64,000 bases of DNA, from the NCBI GenBank assembly GCA_001687465.1, contig LVLI01000336.1, positions 1-64,000 on the forward strand, read 5' to 3'. The notes beneath the pieces were generated by a model that did not search any database, had not been told where the DNA came from, and saw only the letters and a list, made by a program, of their open reading frames with translations. The translations under genes were made by a program, and so were the position numbers. Position 1 is the stretch's first letter, and every line of letters begins with the position of its first letter. Source of the DNA: Halocafeteria seosinensis. Taxonomy: Eukaryota; Sar; Bigyra; Bicosoecida. Shown here piece after piece: positions 26,701-38,223 of this stretch.

Positions 26701-29700
26701 GCTGCTCGAGTTCAAAAGAATATTTACCTGGTGCAAATCGCAGCCACGAGGGCCTGAGAAGACAAATCCTAGGCTTTTGTCCGTCATTTCTACTTCCATC
26801 GACATCGTCTTGAGAGTGACCAAAAATGCTTTGTCTTTATCAAGCGAATCGAATTCTAAAAATCCGCTTTCCTGGGTTATTACATCCCACAGTCTGGCCG
26901 CTCCCTTCAAGGAGAAAGCAACGAGACCATGGTTACAGTAAATGCGCTGGTTCTTTGCTACCGACGTGCTGCTGAAATTAGCGTATTGTGCCATAAAGGA
27001 CAACATTGTTTCGTTTCGGGAGCAATCTGGACTGACGTAAAAGGAACGTAGTAGACGATTAACCGAGTTTGCCGCTGCGCCTACCGAGATTGCAGTTTCA
27101 CAATCGTTGTTCCTTTGCATTGCGCCACCCCAAAGACAGCCCCCTGCAGCTCGAATATGTACATTCAATGCCACAAAGTTCGAAGATGCATTAATGACAA
27201 CGCTATTGAGCTGCAAAGGCTCGTTGTGGTCTACCCATTGTTCTTCGGGAAGAACTATCTGTATTTCTTCGAAGTTAGGCTGGACTTCCCTCAAGGCATA
27301 GTCACAGTTACTTGCTAACTTTCCGAAGTGGCATAGTCCCAATTCAACATGGTAGAAGTGCTGTAACAGGGGGAGCGAAAATTGCGTCTGCTGAAGTACT
27401 TCTTCGCACTCGAACTGGTTGCAGAAAAACGTCAAGTGTTGCTGTGAGTTAATAGTCCCCGAGACATTAGTAACAAATACTCCAGAGGTAGCAAAAAGGA
27501 CGAATTGCTCTCGTTGATTCATCGGTATTATCCCTATAACACCCTCAGTGGACAACTGGTGTCTTTCGCCGTCCCCCAACGTTAGTGGCAGTATCGGTTG
27601 AGCATCTACGGACACCGTCGCCATCACTTCTATATCGATGTTTACCCTGTATTTGTTCTCTAGGGCCTTCTCCGCATAGTAGACCGAGATCTCTACAACT
27701 TTAGGAAATGACCCATTGTGCCAGTCGTCTGCTTGGAAACAGGGGAAGACTTCTGCAATTTGCCGTAGCTTCAGCACTGCTGCAGAGTCATTTAGATAAG
27801 TCTCCGAGCATACAAGGGAGGAAAGTCGGTTAAAATGGAAATTGGTCTGACTGACAACAGTCAGGACAATGACCGAGTCTAGAAGCGATTCGTGATCCGG
27901 TTTCAGCGAGAGCCCTTCCAGTCCTAATGTTGCCGTTTGCTGTAGTTTTAGTTGAAGTGTCAACAAATTCACGGGATGATTGGAGCATTCCTGACTTCCA
28001 CACAGACGTGACAAAGTCACAGGATACAGTGTAGTTGTAGAGGCGGAAAGAAAAAATCCATAATGCTCCACCTCAGGACGCATTGAAAAATTTAGAGATG
28101 ATCTCGAAATCACCTGCACAGTCTCCGAATGCTGATGGAGTACCAGACGCATCTCACTGAGCATGCCATTAACGTCCTCCAGAACTCCAGCCACTGTGTA
28201 GGCTTCAGAGAATGGAAAGAGTAACAGGGAGGTCGTCTCTCTGTCACTCCGTTTTGCAACCGTTTCGTATCTTTCTTTAGGCAACACTATCGAGGCACGA
28301 GTCACCGCCAGTGTGATTTCCACATACGTTTTCGTTGCCTCGGGCGCATACTGAAGTATGTCCAGGAAAAATTCACGGTCTGTAGCGGTAACAACTGGAA
28401 GACGCCGTGCACTCCAGTAGTCCTCCGCAACCAACAGTGTCTCGTTGAGGCGCAGCTTCGCGGCTATTGGACGGGCCGAGGGAAAAGAGACGCGCATAGG
28501 GAATTCCTTCGTCAGAACAGTCTGTATTGAGTTACCGCTCATCAACACTTTCAAAGAGGAGACTCCAGACCATTCAGAAGATGGTAGAATTGCTATCTTA
28601 GCCAAAGTGTCGTTAACAAATGCTAGATGTCCGGAGACAGAAATAGAGGGATTAAGTCCCTCGCTGCATAGCATTCCGGGAAATTGACAAGATTCGTGTT
28701 TACTCTCACGGCTTTTGTCTTCCATCGAAACGATCGTCGGAAAGCGTTCACTAATTCCCAAGATGCCGATAAACCCGCCAAGAGAGACCAGGACTTCGAA
28801 ACTCTCTTGTTCTCGCTTCGTGAGTGCGAGAGGATGGAGCTCAATATAACTCCCCAGGACAAAAGTAGGCTGTGTTTGGTTTAAGATAATTTCCCCTTGG
28901 GGGAAATTGCCCAACTTAAAGTCGACTAGCGGCTGCATCGGTTCCATTTCGAGGACCATAGACTGCCGATCAAGCAAGATGCCGTTGTCCGATCTCAGCT
29001 CAAACAGAATTTGTGGTACGGCAAAGCGAACACGCGGTTCATGTGGTTGGTAACTTAAATTTTGAAACGCCAAGTTGAGTTCTGAGCAGGGGCCGAAGAG
29101 CGTCAATGTCCCGAAATCTGATTTACTTCTTTTCACCCAATATGGCAGCACTGCGACGCGTGTTTCACCCGACGTTGCCGTTGCACTTACTTCGTAGCTT
29201 GTTTGGAATTTAGGCAGCAAATCGATGTTGCATGTTTCCTCCGAAATTTTTATCGGCGGTAGTGGAAGTTCCTCCACTCCCACTCTTAATTTATGAACTG
29301 CCAAGATGAGGCGTGGAGATGTCTCCATGGACGGGAAATACACTGAAAAAACTCGGTCCCCTTCTGCTGGTTCACATCTGTTTCGTTCGATCTCAACCGA
29401 CAAACTGAAGACGCATGACATAGACTCGTTCGTAACTAGCGACGATGCTTCAAACGATGATAAAGCATTCTTTACTGCGTCGAGAGAGCCGCTGCACCCC
29501 GTTGCAGTGCAACTCAGATCCGGCGAAGGGGATTGTAGGACAGAGACTGTGATTTCATTACACGAGCTCGAAATCGCAAACGCGGCCATATCGTTGTCTC
29601 TAAAGCGTCCGTGATCGTCTACCCGGGCTATAATCGAAACAGTTCCATTAACGGCGGTATAACGATTCCTATCTATGGACACGAGCAGATGTGGCTTATC

Positions 29701-30584
29701 TGCCCTTGTCGTGACGCCGAAAGCGGTGTGTCGGGAACCGCGGCAACCAACTCGAGAAGTCTCAAACTGAAGTTGAGCGCTACTGTTCCGGAAAGACGAT
29801 GGATGATACTGCAGCTCCCGAAGATGCCTAGAGAGAATACTGATACTCCCAAGTAGTGTCCCATTGAGAAAAAAGTTGTGACCAAGTGCCGTCGTCAAGT
29901 TCGTGCTGTGCTCATTCGGTATCAACGAGATGCTATATTGCTCGTCGGACGTTGAAATCTCCTCCAGGCTTGCCACGAGATAGGCAGGGGCTTCGCAAGT
30001 CGCTGGTGTTGCACTAAAAACTACCAACCGAGGGATAAAGCATGAGTCGACACGAATAGTTATTTCTGTAGAATCCGTCAAGTTGTTCCGCAAAGTATCC
30101 AACGTTACCCACAAAGTGACTGGAGTTATCAAGATGTCTGTGGGTGGTACAAACGTAACTTCTTCTATCTGTGTCGTGAGTTGAGCGGTATCTCCTATTA
30201 ACTTGAAATCTTGAGAGGCATCTTGATTCGACTGTAGAAGGTGACCAGCCGAGACTTGGAGTCTTAATAGCGCTGGGTGCCTCTTTACGAAGTCGGCTAT
30301 CGTTCTTGGAGGCTCTCGTAGCGAAAGCAACTCTGCATTTGCACGTATACACTCTTACCACAGTTCCTGTGGTGGTGCCATCGTCAATATTACATACCGT
30401 TGATCTTAAGTGGCGTGCTAGGAGTTGCAAGTTGCACACTACTATTAAAAACATGTAATCGGGGTTGAATCGGTTCCTCTGCCACTCCTGGAGTGCTTCG
30501 TGATACCAACACGAAGACAATATGGAAGATGAGAAACAACACTCCATGCTCCACATTGACGCCCCTTCGAAGAAGGAAATCCAT
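5782..30584 (-). CDS. Giant secreted cadherin-like/ELWxxDGT repeat protein, ~8,245 aa
   Basis: Exon 1 (30584-30398) encodes a short basic N terminus and a hydrophobic signal segment (LFLIFHIVFVLV). A 65-nt GTATGT...TGCAG intron leads into a single 24,551-nt exon (30332-5782) with no stop. The protein is built from repeated beta-sandwich units of roughly 100-150 residues. Each tends to end in an 'I...L..L.Y.P' line, then a D-x-G-x-x-G calcium-type turn (SDNGNVG, DDLGNTG, DDKGQTG, NDHGRSG, DDNGFTG), then a 'VNDPP'-like linker. Copies are clear in the C-terminal third and more eroded toward the N terminus. N-x-S/T sequons are abundant. Near residues 7420-7890 an ELWxxDGT-type propeller is embedded. 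There is no C-terminal TM or GPI-like tail, so a released or matrix-bound adhesin/coat protein is inferred. Cadherin-like units are known in bacterial and protist surface adhesins; orthology is not claimed. The lack of introns contrasts with neighbouring genes. Confidence 0.85.
6850..8260 (-). other. ELWxxDGT-type propeller segment, with an inserted cysteine-containing domain, inside the giant protein
   Basis: On the minus strand the giant ORF shows ELWEHSETG, GRELWSMDEE, GRELWRLEAGG, GRELYSLNG and GTELWRTDGT at intervals. Each is followed by a D/N-x-x-x-G and SS-x-P line (DIMPGIRSSSP, DLNPGLKSSDP, DIFPGTPSSVP, DIAQGAISSFP), which is the blade signature of ELWxxDGT repeats. Between the first and second blades, about 7640-7990, is an insert with YDCPADFHWAS, GQCGWSGFQF and RKFRFSDS that I do not recognise as part of the propeller. 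Cadherin-like units resume on both sides. Confidence 0.7.
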
Positions 30585-31094
30585 ATTTCTTGCGTCCCTC
30601 ACTCCTAAAGCGCCCTTGGTTTCCGATAGCCTTTAAGCTGTAGTCATCATGTTCATTGTTGTACCCCGTTGCACGTTATCGCCACTGTACCACGAGTCCA
30701 ACGCAGAATACTTGTCGCTTTTCCTCTTAAAGAGATAAAGAATTGACAACCCAATATGCATGCCCTCCTTGGAGTCAGAATGTAGCCCATACGGTGCGCT
30801 GTGAACGTGTGTGGACTCCAAAGTTGGCAAAGGGCCACGGAAACTCAACGCTTCACAACCCCCCAAGTTGAAGTTGGCGGAGCCAGGATGTGACATCCAG
30901 GATTATCTTGTCTGAGGGGAATACAGGGGAATCGGACATGGAATGGAAAAAGGGGGTTGTGTAGAATTGTATGGGGCAGCCGTGTGTGCTATCAGATGGA
31001 CTGAAGGAGCCTTTGCGAGGCTGGGATTGTTGCGAGGACATCTCAGATCAGCCGTATTGGGTTTATTGATACAATTCTGCGCGTAGAGAAAGGC
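30585..31094. promoter_or_regulatory. Divergent promoter region of the giant gene and C2-like gene 1
   Basis: About 510 bp between two divergent starts. CCAAGTTGAAGTTGG lies at 30863-30877, in sense orientation 218 bp upstream of the ATG at 31095. Short ORFs here show no family similarity or conserved splice structure. Confidence 0.4.
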
Positions 31095-32415
31095 ATGGCG
31101 AACCTACAGACGGGGCAATACGTGTTTACCGTCCGGATATCTGAATTGGCAGTGACTGATCTTGACCGTAAGGGTACTGCGAAGTTCCGATAGCGACCCC
31201 TTGTTTGAACTTCCTTGCCTTCATCTTGCGCAGTTGTAAACGGTGGTGATGCTATTAGGCTAACGGAAAGCGCTTCAGCTAGTAGTAAACCCATTGCTGG
31301 TGAATATAACAGGAGGGGCGTTATTCAAGTGGGCGATGATTGTCGGGTCCGGATCAGCCTCGGTGGGAAGACAAGCACAAGTAAGCAACGAGCAAGCTAC
31401 GCACGAACCTGTCGATTTTATCCAGAGACTCTTGCTTCGTTTCTGTTTGCCACAGCGGAAGAAGCACCGATATCCGCTGCGTCATGGTGGGGAGAAACGC
31501 ATTACTTCAGCAGATCACTCTACCTGAGAGTGTACTCCAAGGATGCGGCTAAAGATGACTTTATCAGACTGATGACTCAGGAGAAGCTGCGTTTGCAGGT
31601 GGAGTCGTACAAATCCTCATGCTGCAAAGGTACGATGGTTACCATTGGGGCTTGCAACTTAGACCTTTATACACTTGCCACCGGCCCTAAGAGGTATAAC
31701 AGAATTCCCCTTGAGTTAGGGAAATCTACTGGCGCAAGCATAAGTTTTAAATGCGAAGTATTTCAAGTGGTTACAGCTAAGTTAGAAATTTCAGATCTGG
31801 ACTTTTCCACTATAGAGGAATATGTCGATTGTAGAGAAGGATGCATTGGCTTGTCGGCATACTTCATTACGGAAGGTGGGGCTACACGAGGTGAAGCGAT
31901 AGCCAATTGGGGAGGCTCCCGACGTCGCCATGTAGAACCATTCAGTGTACATGCGACTTTCGAAGAATTTCAAACAGGGCATCTGAATCTGCAATTGTGT
32001 TATGATACCAACCGGAACTGGAATAGAAAAGGGGTTTTTGCTCGATCTACGATTAAAGGTGGAGATGTTATGTAGGTTGACAGAGCCGGTATTTTTGGGG
32101 GTTATGGCATCTTCCCTTATCTTCCTTCTATGCAGAAAGCCATGGAACCCCGATGTTCGGCTTGTGTCGACTTTAAAGAGCACGGTTACAGGTGGCTCAT
32201 ATGGTGCATTTCCTGCGCGGGTACGCTGCATCAATGGTCCGGTTTTCGCGCAGATGGTGGGTGTCCTTGGGGTTCTCATTTCTAACCACTGAATATCACA
32301 TACTTATCTAATGCAGTGTGAGGGAGAATACAGAGGCACAGACAGAATTATCCGGGGGAAATTTCTGCATGAAGATGTTCCATTCAAACCGCGATGCGCG
32401 GTGCAACCTGCTTGA
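31095..32415 (+). CDS. C2-like beta-sandwich protein, tandem copy 1, 376 aa
   Basis: Four exons (31095-31167, 31234-32071, 32136-32256, 32317-32415) with introns of 60-66 nt at exactly the same phases as the downstream paralogue. The N terminus (QYVFTVRISELAVTDLD) and the block ending VNLDLYTLATG-like (here CNLDLYTLATG) resemble the NT-C2/C2 fold, where a strand-rich domain with 'NL-x-x-Y' packs a lipid- or protein-binding sandwich. A second half (LEISDLDF..., then GGSYGAF...) looks like another beta domain. No Ca-binding Asp cluster, signal peptide or TM is evident. An insert after exon 1 (ESASASSKP) is absent from copy 2. The fold call is tentative, but the gene model is strong because of the paralogue. 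Expressed as an independent gene, 760 bp upstream of its twin. Confidence 0.7.
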
Positions 32416-33176
32416 GACTCCACACTCCATGAGACTGCGGTTTAAACATGTACGCATACGCCCAAGGAGGAGCGCACCCCAATAATATCGTACCATACGC
32501 CTAAGAAGAGGTGCACCACAATACTATGGAACCATTCGTCGTGGAACTAACAGGACAGATAAGGCGTCATCAACACTCGCAAAGGTACCCAAAATCGTCC
32601 GGGGTCCATTTTAGCAGGCTCGTGATAGGCTAGCTTTCTGTGAGTGGATGCGCCATAACTTGCTGATGCTCGAACGCTCCGGAGGAAGCTTCATACCTCA
32701 GGTAGTAGCGAAGAATGTATAGACGTATTGTGGGACTAAAGTAAGGCCCTCACTACTGAGCCACTGGTTCACTTCTAAGAAGCCATGCGGCTCGAACCCA
32801 CAATGCTCTATATGCTGGTGGAAGCACAATACCACACGTACGAGCAGGCTGGTTACGTATCCATTATTGACACGACTAGAAACCGCATCCAAAAAACAGG
32901 AACTGCGGCTCCGCCTCTCTGTCTTCGCGCGGTGAAGTGTGGGGTCAGCTTCACAAACCATGTGGAAGTGTCCGTCCCAACCATAGGCGCCACTAGGTGG
33001 CTACTGGCCTACTACTAGTAGGCTACTAGGTGGGTCATTGACATTCTCGTGTCGCAGAGCTTGCACTGTGCTGCCATGGCTGTTCTTCGGAGGAGAGGAG
33101 GAAGAGAAGCGAACAGGAGTGTGAGTTAGAGGATCTCGCATCTGCCAGCGCCAGCGTCTCTTCCAGGCATTATACG
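32416..33176. promoter_or_regulatory. Intergenic region with a 17-bp odd-centred palindrome
   Basis: About 760 bp between the tandem paralogues with no supported gene. GCCTACTA-C-TAGTAGGC at 33007-33023 is a perfect inverted repeat with a single central base, 154-170 bp upstream of the copy 2 ATG. A TTCGAG-containing stretch near 32790 on the minus strand superficially resembles a tRNA T-loop but does not fold. Confidence 0.35.
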
Positions 33177-34472
33177 ATGTCCACGGACGCCGATTCAGCC
33201 AATTACGGCTTCAAAGTGAGGCTTTCCAACATCAAGGTATCCAATCTGGAGGGTATGTTGAGTGAGGCAACAAGGTGGCGGGAGGTTTAGATTTCACCTC
33301 ATTGCGTCGTATGCAGTAGCCAAAGTTGACTCCAGGAAGGCCAAAGTAGTTCTCAAAGGGGAATACCGCTACCACCATGTCGAAGCTGGCGCAGATTGCC
33401 GGTTGACTCTCTCGCTTGGAATGACAAAGCGATCGAGTAAGTACGGAACTGAATTACGTGTGCCAGTGGCTCGACAACTGGTTTGGAATTTTTCTCTCGT
33501 GGCCACAGCGCAAGAGCAACCAATCACTGATCCAAGCTGGAGAGATGAAGTGCATGATTTCACTAAAACACTGCTTGTAAGAACTTCCATGGGTGATCCA
33601 CATCAGAAAGTCAAAACAGCTTTGCAAAGTGAAAGAATGTACGTGTCTTTGGATTCGTTCAAAGCTACATGCTGCGGTGGCGCGGTTGAGCAAGTGGGAC
33701 GGACGAATGTGGATCTGTATACTTTGGCTACTGGGCCTAAAGAATTCAAAAATATTAGTCTCAAATCAAGGCATTTCACGGCGGGAGAGGTCAGCTTCAC
33801 CTGCGAGGCAATTCAAGTTGTTGAGCCCGAACTAGAGATAACGGACATTGATATGTCAGCCCTGGGACCTTTCATGGCTTGTGGAGAAGATAATATAGGT
33901 ATATCTGCTTCATTCGTCACTAGTGGTTTTGCAACAAGAGGAGAAGCTCTTTCTAACTGGGGTGGGACTACTTCCCGGAGCACAGATCCTCTGCTGTTTA
34001 GAGCGGACTACGAAGAAATCCAAGGAGGCTATTTTATGTTCGATATTTTTTGCGACAACAACCAGAATTGGGACCCAAGTAAGATTGTTGCTCAGACGAA
34101 GGTTTCTGCGGGTGAAAACATGTAAGTTCAACTGCCGCTCTTCTTCGACAGCATGGATGGAATTGTGTTTGCCTTACTCCTCCGTCCAGAACGCCATGGA
34201 AAAAGGATGTCCACTTTGAGAGCGACTTAACCAGCCCGATTAGTGGTGGATCTTTTGGAGCTATGACAGGGAGGATCAAAATCAAGAATGGTCCTGAGTT
34301 TTGTCAAATGGTAAGTCTTCCGTCTCGTCGCTGTACGGCTACGCGAACTGGTTTGGATCTGAGATACCTACAGAAGGAGGGAGAATACGTTGGAGGGAAA
34401 GGGATTTTCGAAGGACAATACGTGCATGACGAGGTACCTTTCAAACCAGATTGTTTTGTACAGCTCAGATAG
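33177..34472 (+). CDS. C2-like beta-sandwich protein, tandem copy 2, 366 aa
   Basis: Exons 33177-33252, 33317-34121, 34190-34310 and 34374-34472, with introns of 64, 68 and 63 nt (GTATGT, GTAAGT, GTAAGT). Intron positions and phases match copy 1, and the last two exons have identical lengths (121 and 99 nt) in both genes. The proteins align end to end: YGFKVRLSNIKVSNLE pairs with YVFTVRISELAVTDLD, VDLYTLATGPKEF with LDLYTLATGPKRY, NWGGTTSRS with NWGGSRRRH, and VPFKPDCFVQ with VPFKPRCAVQ at the C terminus. This is a clear tandem duplication followed by substantial divergence. The same C2-like interpretation applies, with the same uncertainty. The function could be membrane or cytoskeleton adaptor work; that is inference from the fold only. 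Confidence 0.72.
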
Positions 34473-34962
34473 GTTGTATGGTATTCTCAGGTCCTGAAGG
34501 TATTCGCCCACTTATAATCGACTAACGAACAGAATCGAACCGACAAATCGCCTTGAGGCACAGCAAATTGTGCCCCACTTGGTGGTTAATATGCATCACA
34601 ACCTTAGCGAGTGCCCTCTCTGTCATTCAGCCATGCATGGGTCAGGTGTAACCGTAGTTTAGAGTTGACCGTATACGATAGTACACCAAATTCATTAAGC
34701 TCTTTCCCATTAATTCGCACATTGTCCTAAAAATGCTCCGTTTTACAACCGCCCTGCTTCTTATTCGGGCATTGGGAAGTGGGCACTCCAGTTGGCAACA
34801 AGCCACAGGGTTTGCCCGGGTTGGCGGTTGAAGAAGTTCTCAGTTACGCCGAATCTGCCAGCTAGAAGACAGTGTGTATTGTTTACCGTCACTTGTTGGT
34901 CGATCCCGTGTACTTTTACAACACTAACGTCGTCTGTATGTGCCGCTAGTGTAGAGGACACA
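34473..34962. promoter_or_regulatory. Intergenic region upstream of the CDPK-like kinase
   Basis: About 490 bp. The open frame continues upstream of the ATG at 34963 to 34792 but contains no earlier ATG, so this stretch is taken as 5' UTR and promoter. No repeat or RNA gene was seen. Confidence 0.35.
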
Positions 34963-37900
34963 ATGGCGTCTGAATCGTCAGCGTCGTCGATATCTGCCAC
35001 TCGCTGCGCACCAACACTGGTAAGCTCGCAACCCCCGGCGGCGGGAGTGAATGCCTCCTATACCGTGCCTCATTTGCGCGTGGAGGAGGGTGTAAACTTT
35101 AGTACCAGTGCTGAGAAACCTGTGGACGTCTCATCGGCATCGTCGTCATCTTCTTCATCGTCGTTTATACGGGGCCGGGAGGACTTGAAAACCCAGGACC
35201 TGACAAAAAGTGAGTCAGACGGCTCTTCTGATGCCCATACGACCGAGTTTTCCAACCCGAGCTCCCAGGAACACCACCATCATCATCGTGAAACTGACAG
35301 TGGGGTGGTGGAGGAAGAGCGACAGGGTGTGGAAGTGTGCCAGTACCCCGCCGTTGGAAGTGGAGTCAACCATTCAGGACGCCATGACACAGTGCAGGCG
35401 CCCCCACAGACTCAGAGTGCTTCCCCACACAACCGTCAGCCGATATTTGAACTGGTACACACGATTCAACGTGTGGCACAGTTCGAACATAATAAACGCA
35501 AAAGCGTTAAATCCGAGTATGATGTGGATGAATTCGGTACCGTGGTCGGAAAGTAAGTGGAACGAACAGATGCAGACAGTCAATTAGCCAACAGTGGCAG
35601 TAAGTAATTCTTGCTCTTTGGCTTCGCAGAGGAGCGTACTCGAAAGTATACAGAGCGTTCCACCGGAAAACCGGTGAAAAAGTTGCTGTGAAAATTCCAC
35701 AGGTAAGGGAAGAGTGTCCGCGAACAATTTGGCTTCTTGGTGAATTTTATCTCTTTCGTACTTGTTTGGACCGCAGCGTTTAGATATAGGCTACAACCAC
35801 AATAAAGTCACTGGTCTAGGATCAGTGATTACAAATCAGCTTCGCGAGTTGCGCCTTATGCGCAAAGTAAGGGAACTTCGGTAACCGCTGCGGCGTTAGA
35901 TTGCTCAATTGCATGTCCAAATTCTTGCCAATTCCACAGATGAAGAGTGAATTAGATTGCGCTCACTTGCTGCGCCTTCACGACGTATTTGATAACCTAG
36001 CCGAAATGGAGAATGGCACGGCATCCCATTACAAGATGTATATTGTAACAAATTACCTGTCGGGTATGTCATTAGATTTGGCGGCTTCCCAAAAGCGTTC
36101 GATGGGATTTTTTTTATTTCATTTCATTGTTTCTCTCTTAAACAATCCAGGAGGAGACTTGCTTACACGCTTAGTGAACTTACACAAGAAAGGAATGCGG
36201 TACTCGGAATGGAGGGCGGCGGCCAGTTTTTATGAGGTAGGACCACTTTTGTTAACAGCTCCAACACATCCATGGCGAATTCTCCTTCGTGCAGATTTGC
36301 CTCGGTATACAAGCGCTGCATACGGCCGATATTATTCATAGGGACATGAAACCTGAGAAGTGAGTGGTGTAAATTGGCAATTAGTTTGCCGTGTAGTACG
36401 ATAGTTTATTGCCAACGCGAATAACCATTCTTAGCAGTTTATTGCTTGATGAGGACGAGGATAACGGAAATGCGAGGATTGTTCTTGGTGATTTCGGATT
36501 TTCAGTGGTACGTATATTTATTCATTGAGGTCAAACGTAGCAAAATATGTTACTTGTCAAGGGTGCGATGTGCCTGCAGACCACGAAGCATTCGACAAAG
36601 GGGCGTTTCGTCGGCACACCAAACTATGCCGCTCCGGAAGTATGGCAAAGTCCTCCGATATACTCCAAAGCCGGGGACATATGGAGTGCTGGTGTCATTC
36701 TTTTCTTGATGCTCTCTGGAACCCACCCTTTTTGGGTCCCGAATTCGCACCATGTACCAAAGGAGGAGTCAAGGGTAAGATTTGGGCCGTTGTCCTCTTT
36801 GCAGGGACACAGAGGTTACTAACGAGGTTTCATTGCAGAAACACCTCAAAGCGTTAATTACGAACGGGCAGCTACATATGCCTGATGCCTATTGGAAAAA
36901 TATCAGTCAAACAGCGAAGGTGAGTCACAGGTAACTGCATTGTTTCCGCTGTAGGAGGAATCACACAACTCTCATACTGGACGCTTGTCTTACAGGACTT
37001 GGTCCAAAAGATGTTGACTGTAGACTACAAGAAGAGGCCCACCATTGAGGAAGTACTGGAGCACCCATGGCTTCATCAAACGGGCGTGGAGGAAGGTATT
37101 GAGTTGAGTGATACTGTCCACCGACTAGGAGAATTCAACGCCGGCAGGACATTGCGAGCAAGCGCCTGGGCAGTCGCATGGAGCCGTAGAATCACAGCAC
37201 TAAGAGCTGCGAAGCTGCGGCCATTGATGGGTGCTTTTTCAAGTACGTTGCTTCCACCGTGGATATTGTTCGTAAAATTCCCAGCTCTACCCGTGGTTTA
37301 AACTTTGTTACAGTCGATGAACGGACTGTACAAAAGCTGAGAGTCCTATTCGAAGGTGTTGCCAACGGTGGGGACCCTGAGGCGATCTTGAATGATTTGA
37401 GCGCTGTTTCGCCAGAGGCATTAGGAGACTCAAGAATCTTCGGTAAATCCGGCCCTCCGCAAAAATATCGAACAATCGGACGGAATCAGTTTATGGAGAT
37501 AATGAACTTATTGGGATTCAACCGCTTGCCTTTAGAGCGGATGTATGATGTTTTTGGTAAGTCTCAGAACACCCGAAATGCAAAGTGTGAGAATCCCATG
37601 TGCGTCCATTCTCATATGTTCTGTGGCGATCCAGATGCGGATAGTGATGGTCATCTAGACTATACGGAGTTTTTGTTTGGGCTAGCGCTGCTCAATAAGA
37701 AAGGAGAAAACACAATCAAGGCCTGTTTCGATATACTGGACAAAGATGGAACAGGCACCTTGACGCGCGATGAGATCTGTGCGCTGTTGAATGCTTCCGC
37801 CGCTGCAAATGGATTCCAAGGAGTAGAAAACGCGGAAGCTGCGGAATCGGATAGCGTTGATTCAGACGATATAGAAGAGCAAGTGGACGAGTAAGTAGCA

Positions 37901-38203
37901 CCTCTCCTGTGTGACTTGAGTTGGATGGCACTTATCCCTGGTCCTTCCTTCCACAGGATCGAGGAGATCTTTCAGATGCTGGATGTTAATAACGACGATA
38001 AAATAAGTTACGAAGAGTTCAAGCACGGGATACGTCAACGCCCGGAGTTGAGGAGGCTACTTCTCGAGCCGATAGTTAAGCCTGCCAACTCTCTAGGGGA
38101 CGCTGTACACAACATAACAAGTGCAAATGCTGAGACTGTTGATGTCCTCGAAGAAACATCTTGCGACCAGCCCCTAAAGCGTCAAAGAGTGCAGAGTGAA
38201 TGA
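34963..38203 (+). CDS. CDPK-like Ser/Thr kinase with three EF-hands, 789 aa
   Basis: Thirteen exons (34963-35552, 35630-35702, 35777-35866, 35940-36063, 36151-36236, 36295-36359, 36435-36507, 36580-36774, 36839-36919, 36996-37242, 37314-37556, 37635-37890, 37957-38203) add up to an in-frame 789 residues. A low-complexity N terminus (poly-Ser, EHHHHHRE) precedes a CAMK-type kinase domain: VVGKGAYSKV glycine loop, VAVKIP lysine, IHRDMKPEN catalytic loop, DFGFSV, GTPNYAAPE, DIWSAGV, and an HPWL-type end. The helix FNAGRTLRASAW resembles the CaMK/CDPK autoinhibitory junction. EF-hand loops DADSDGHLDYTE, DKDGTGTLTRDE and DVNNDDKISYEE follow. In CDPKs, calcium on the EF-hands releases autoinhibition. 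Three canonical EF-hands instead of four is a difference, though a degenerate one may lie before the first. There is no N-terminal Gly2, so no myristoylation is expected. Confidence 0.9.
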
Positions 38204-38223
38204 AATAGTTGCTTGCCGAATTT

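Noticed and set aside
5782-30332. Possibility that the 24.5-kb frame is a chain of separate genes or a bacterial contaminant
   Set aside because: It is one uninterrupted frame, spliced in phase to a signal-peptide exon with a consensus intron, and lies between intron-bearing eukaryotic genes.
32770-32860. tRNA-like stretch on the minus strand with GGGTTCGAGCC
   Set aside because: The T-arm has a G-G mismatch and no matching acceptor, D or anticodon arms could be folded.
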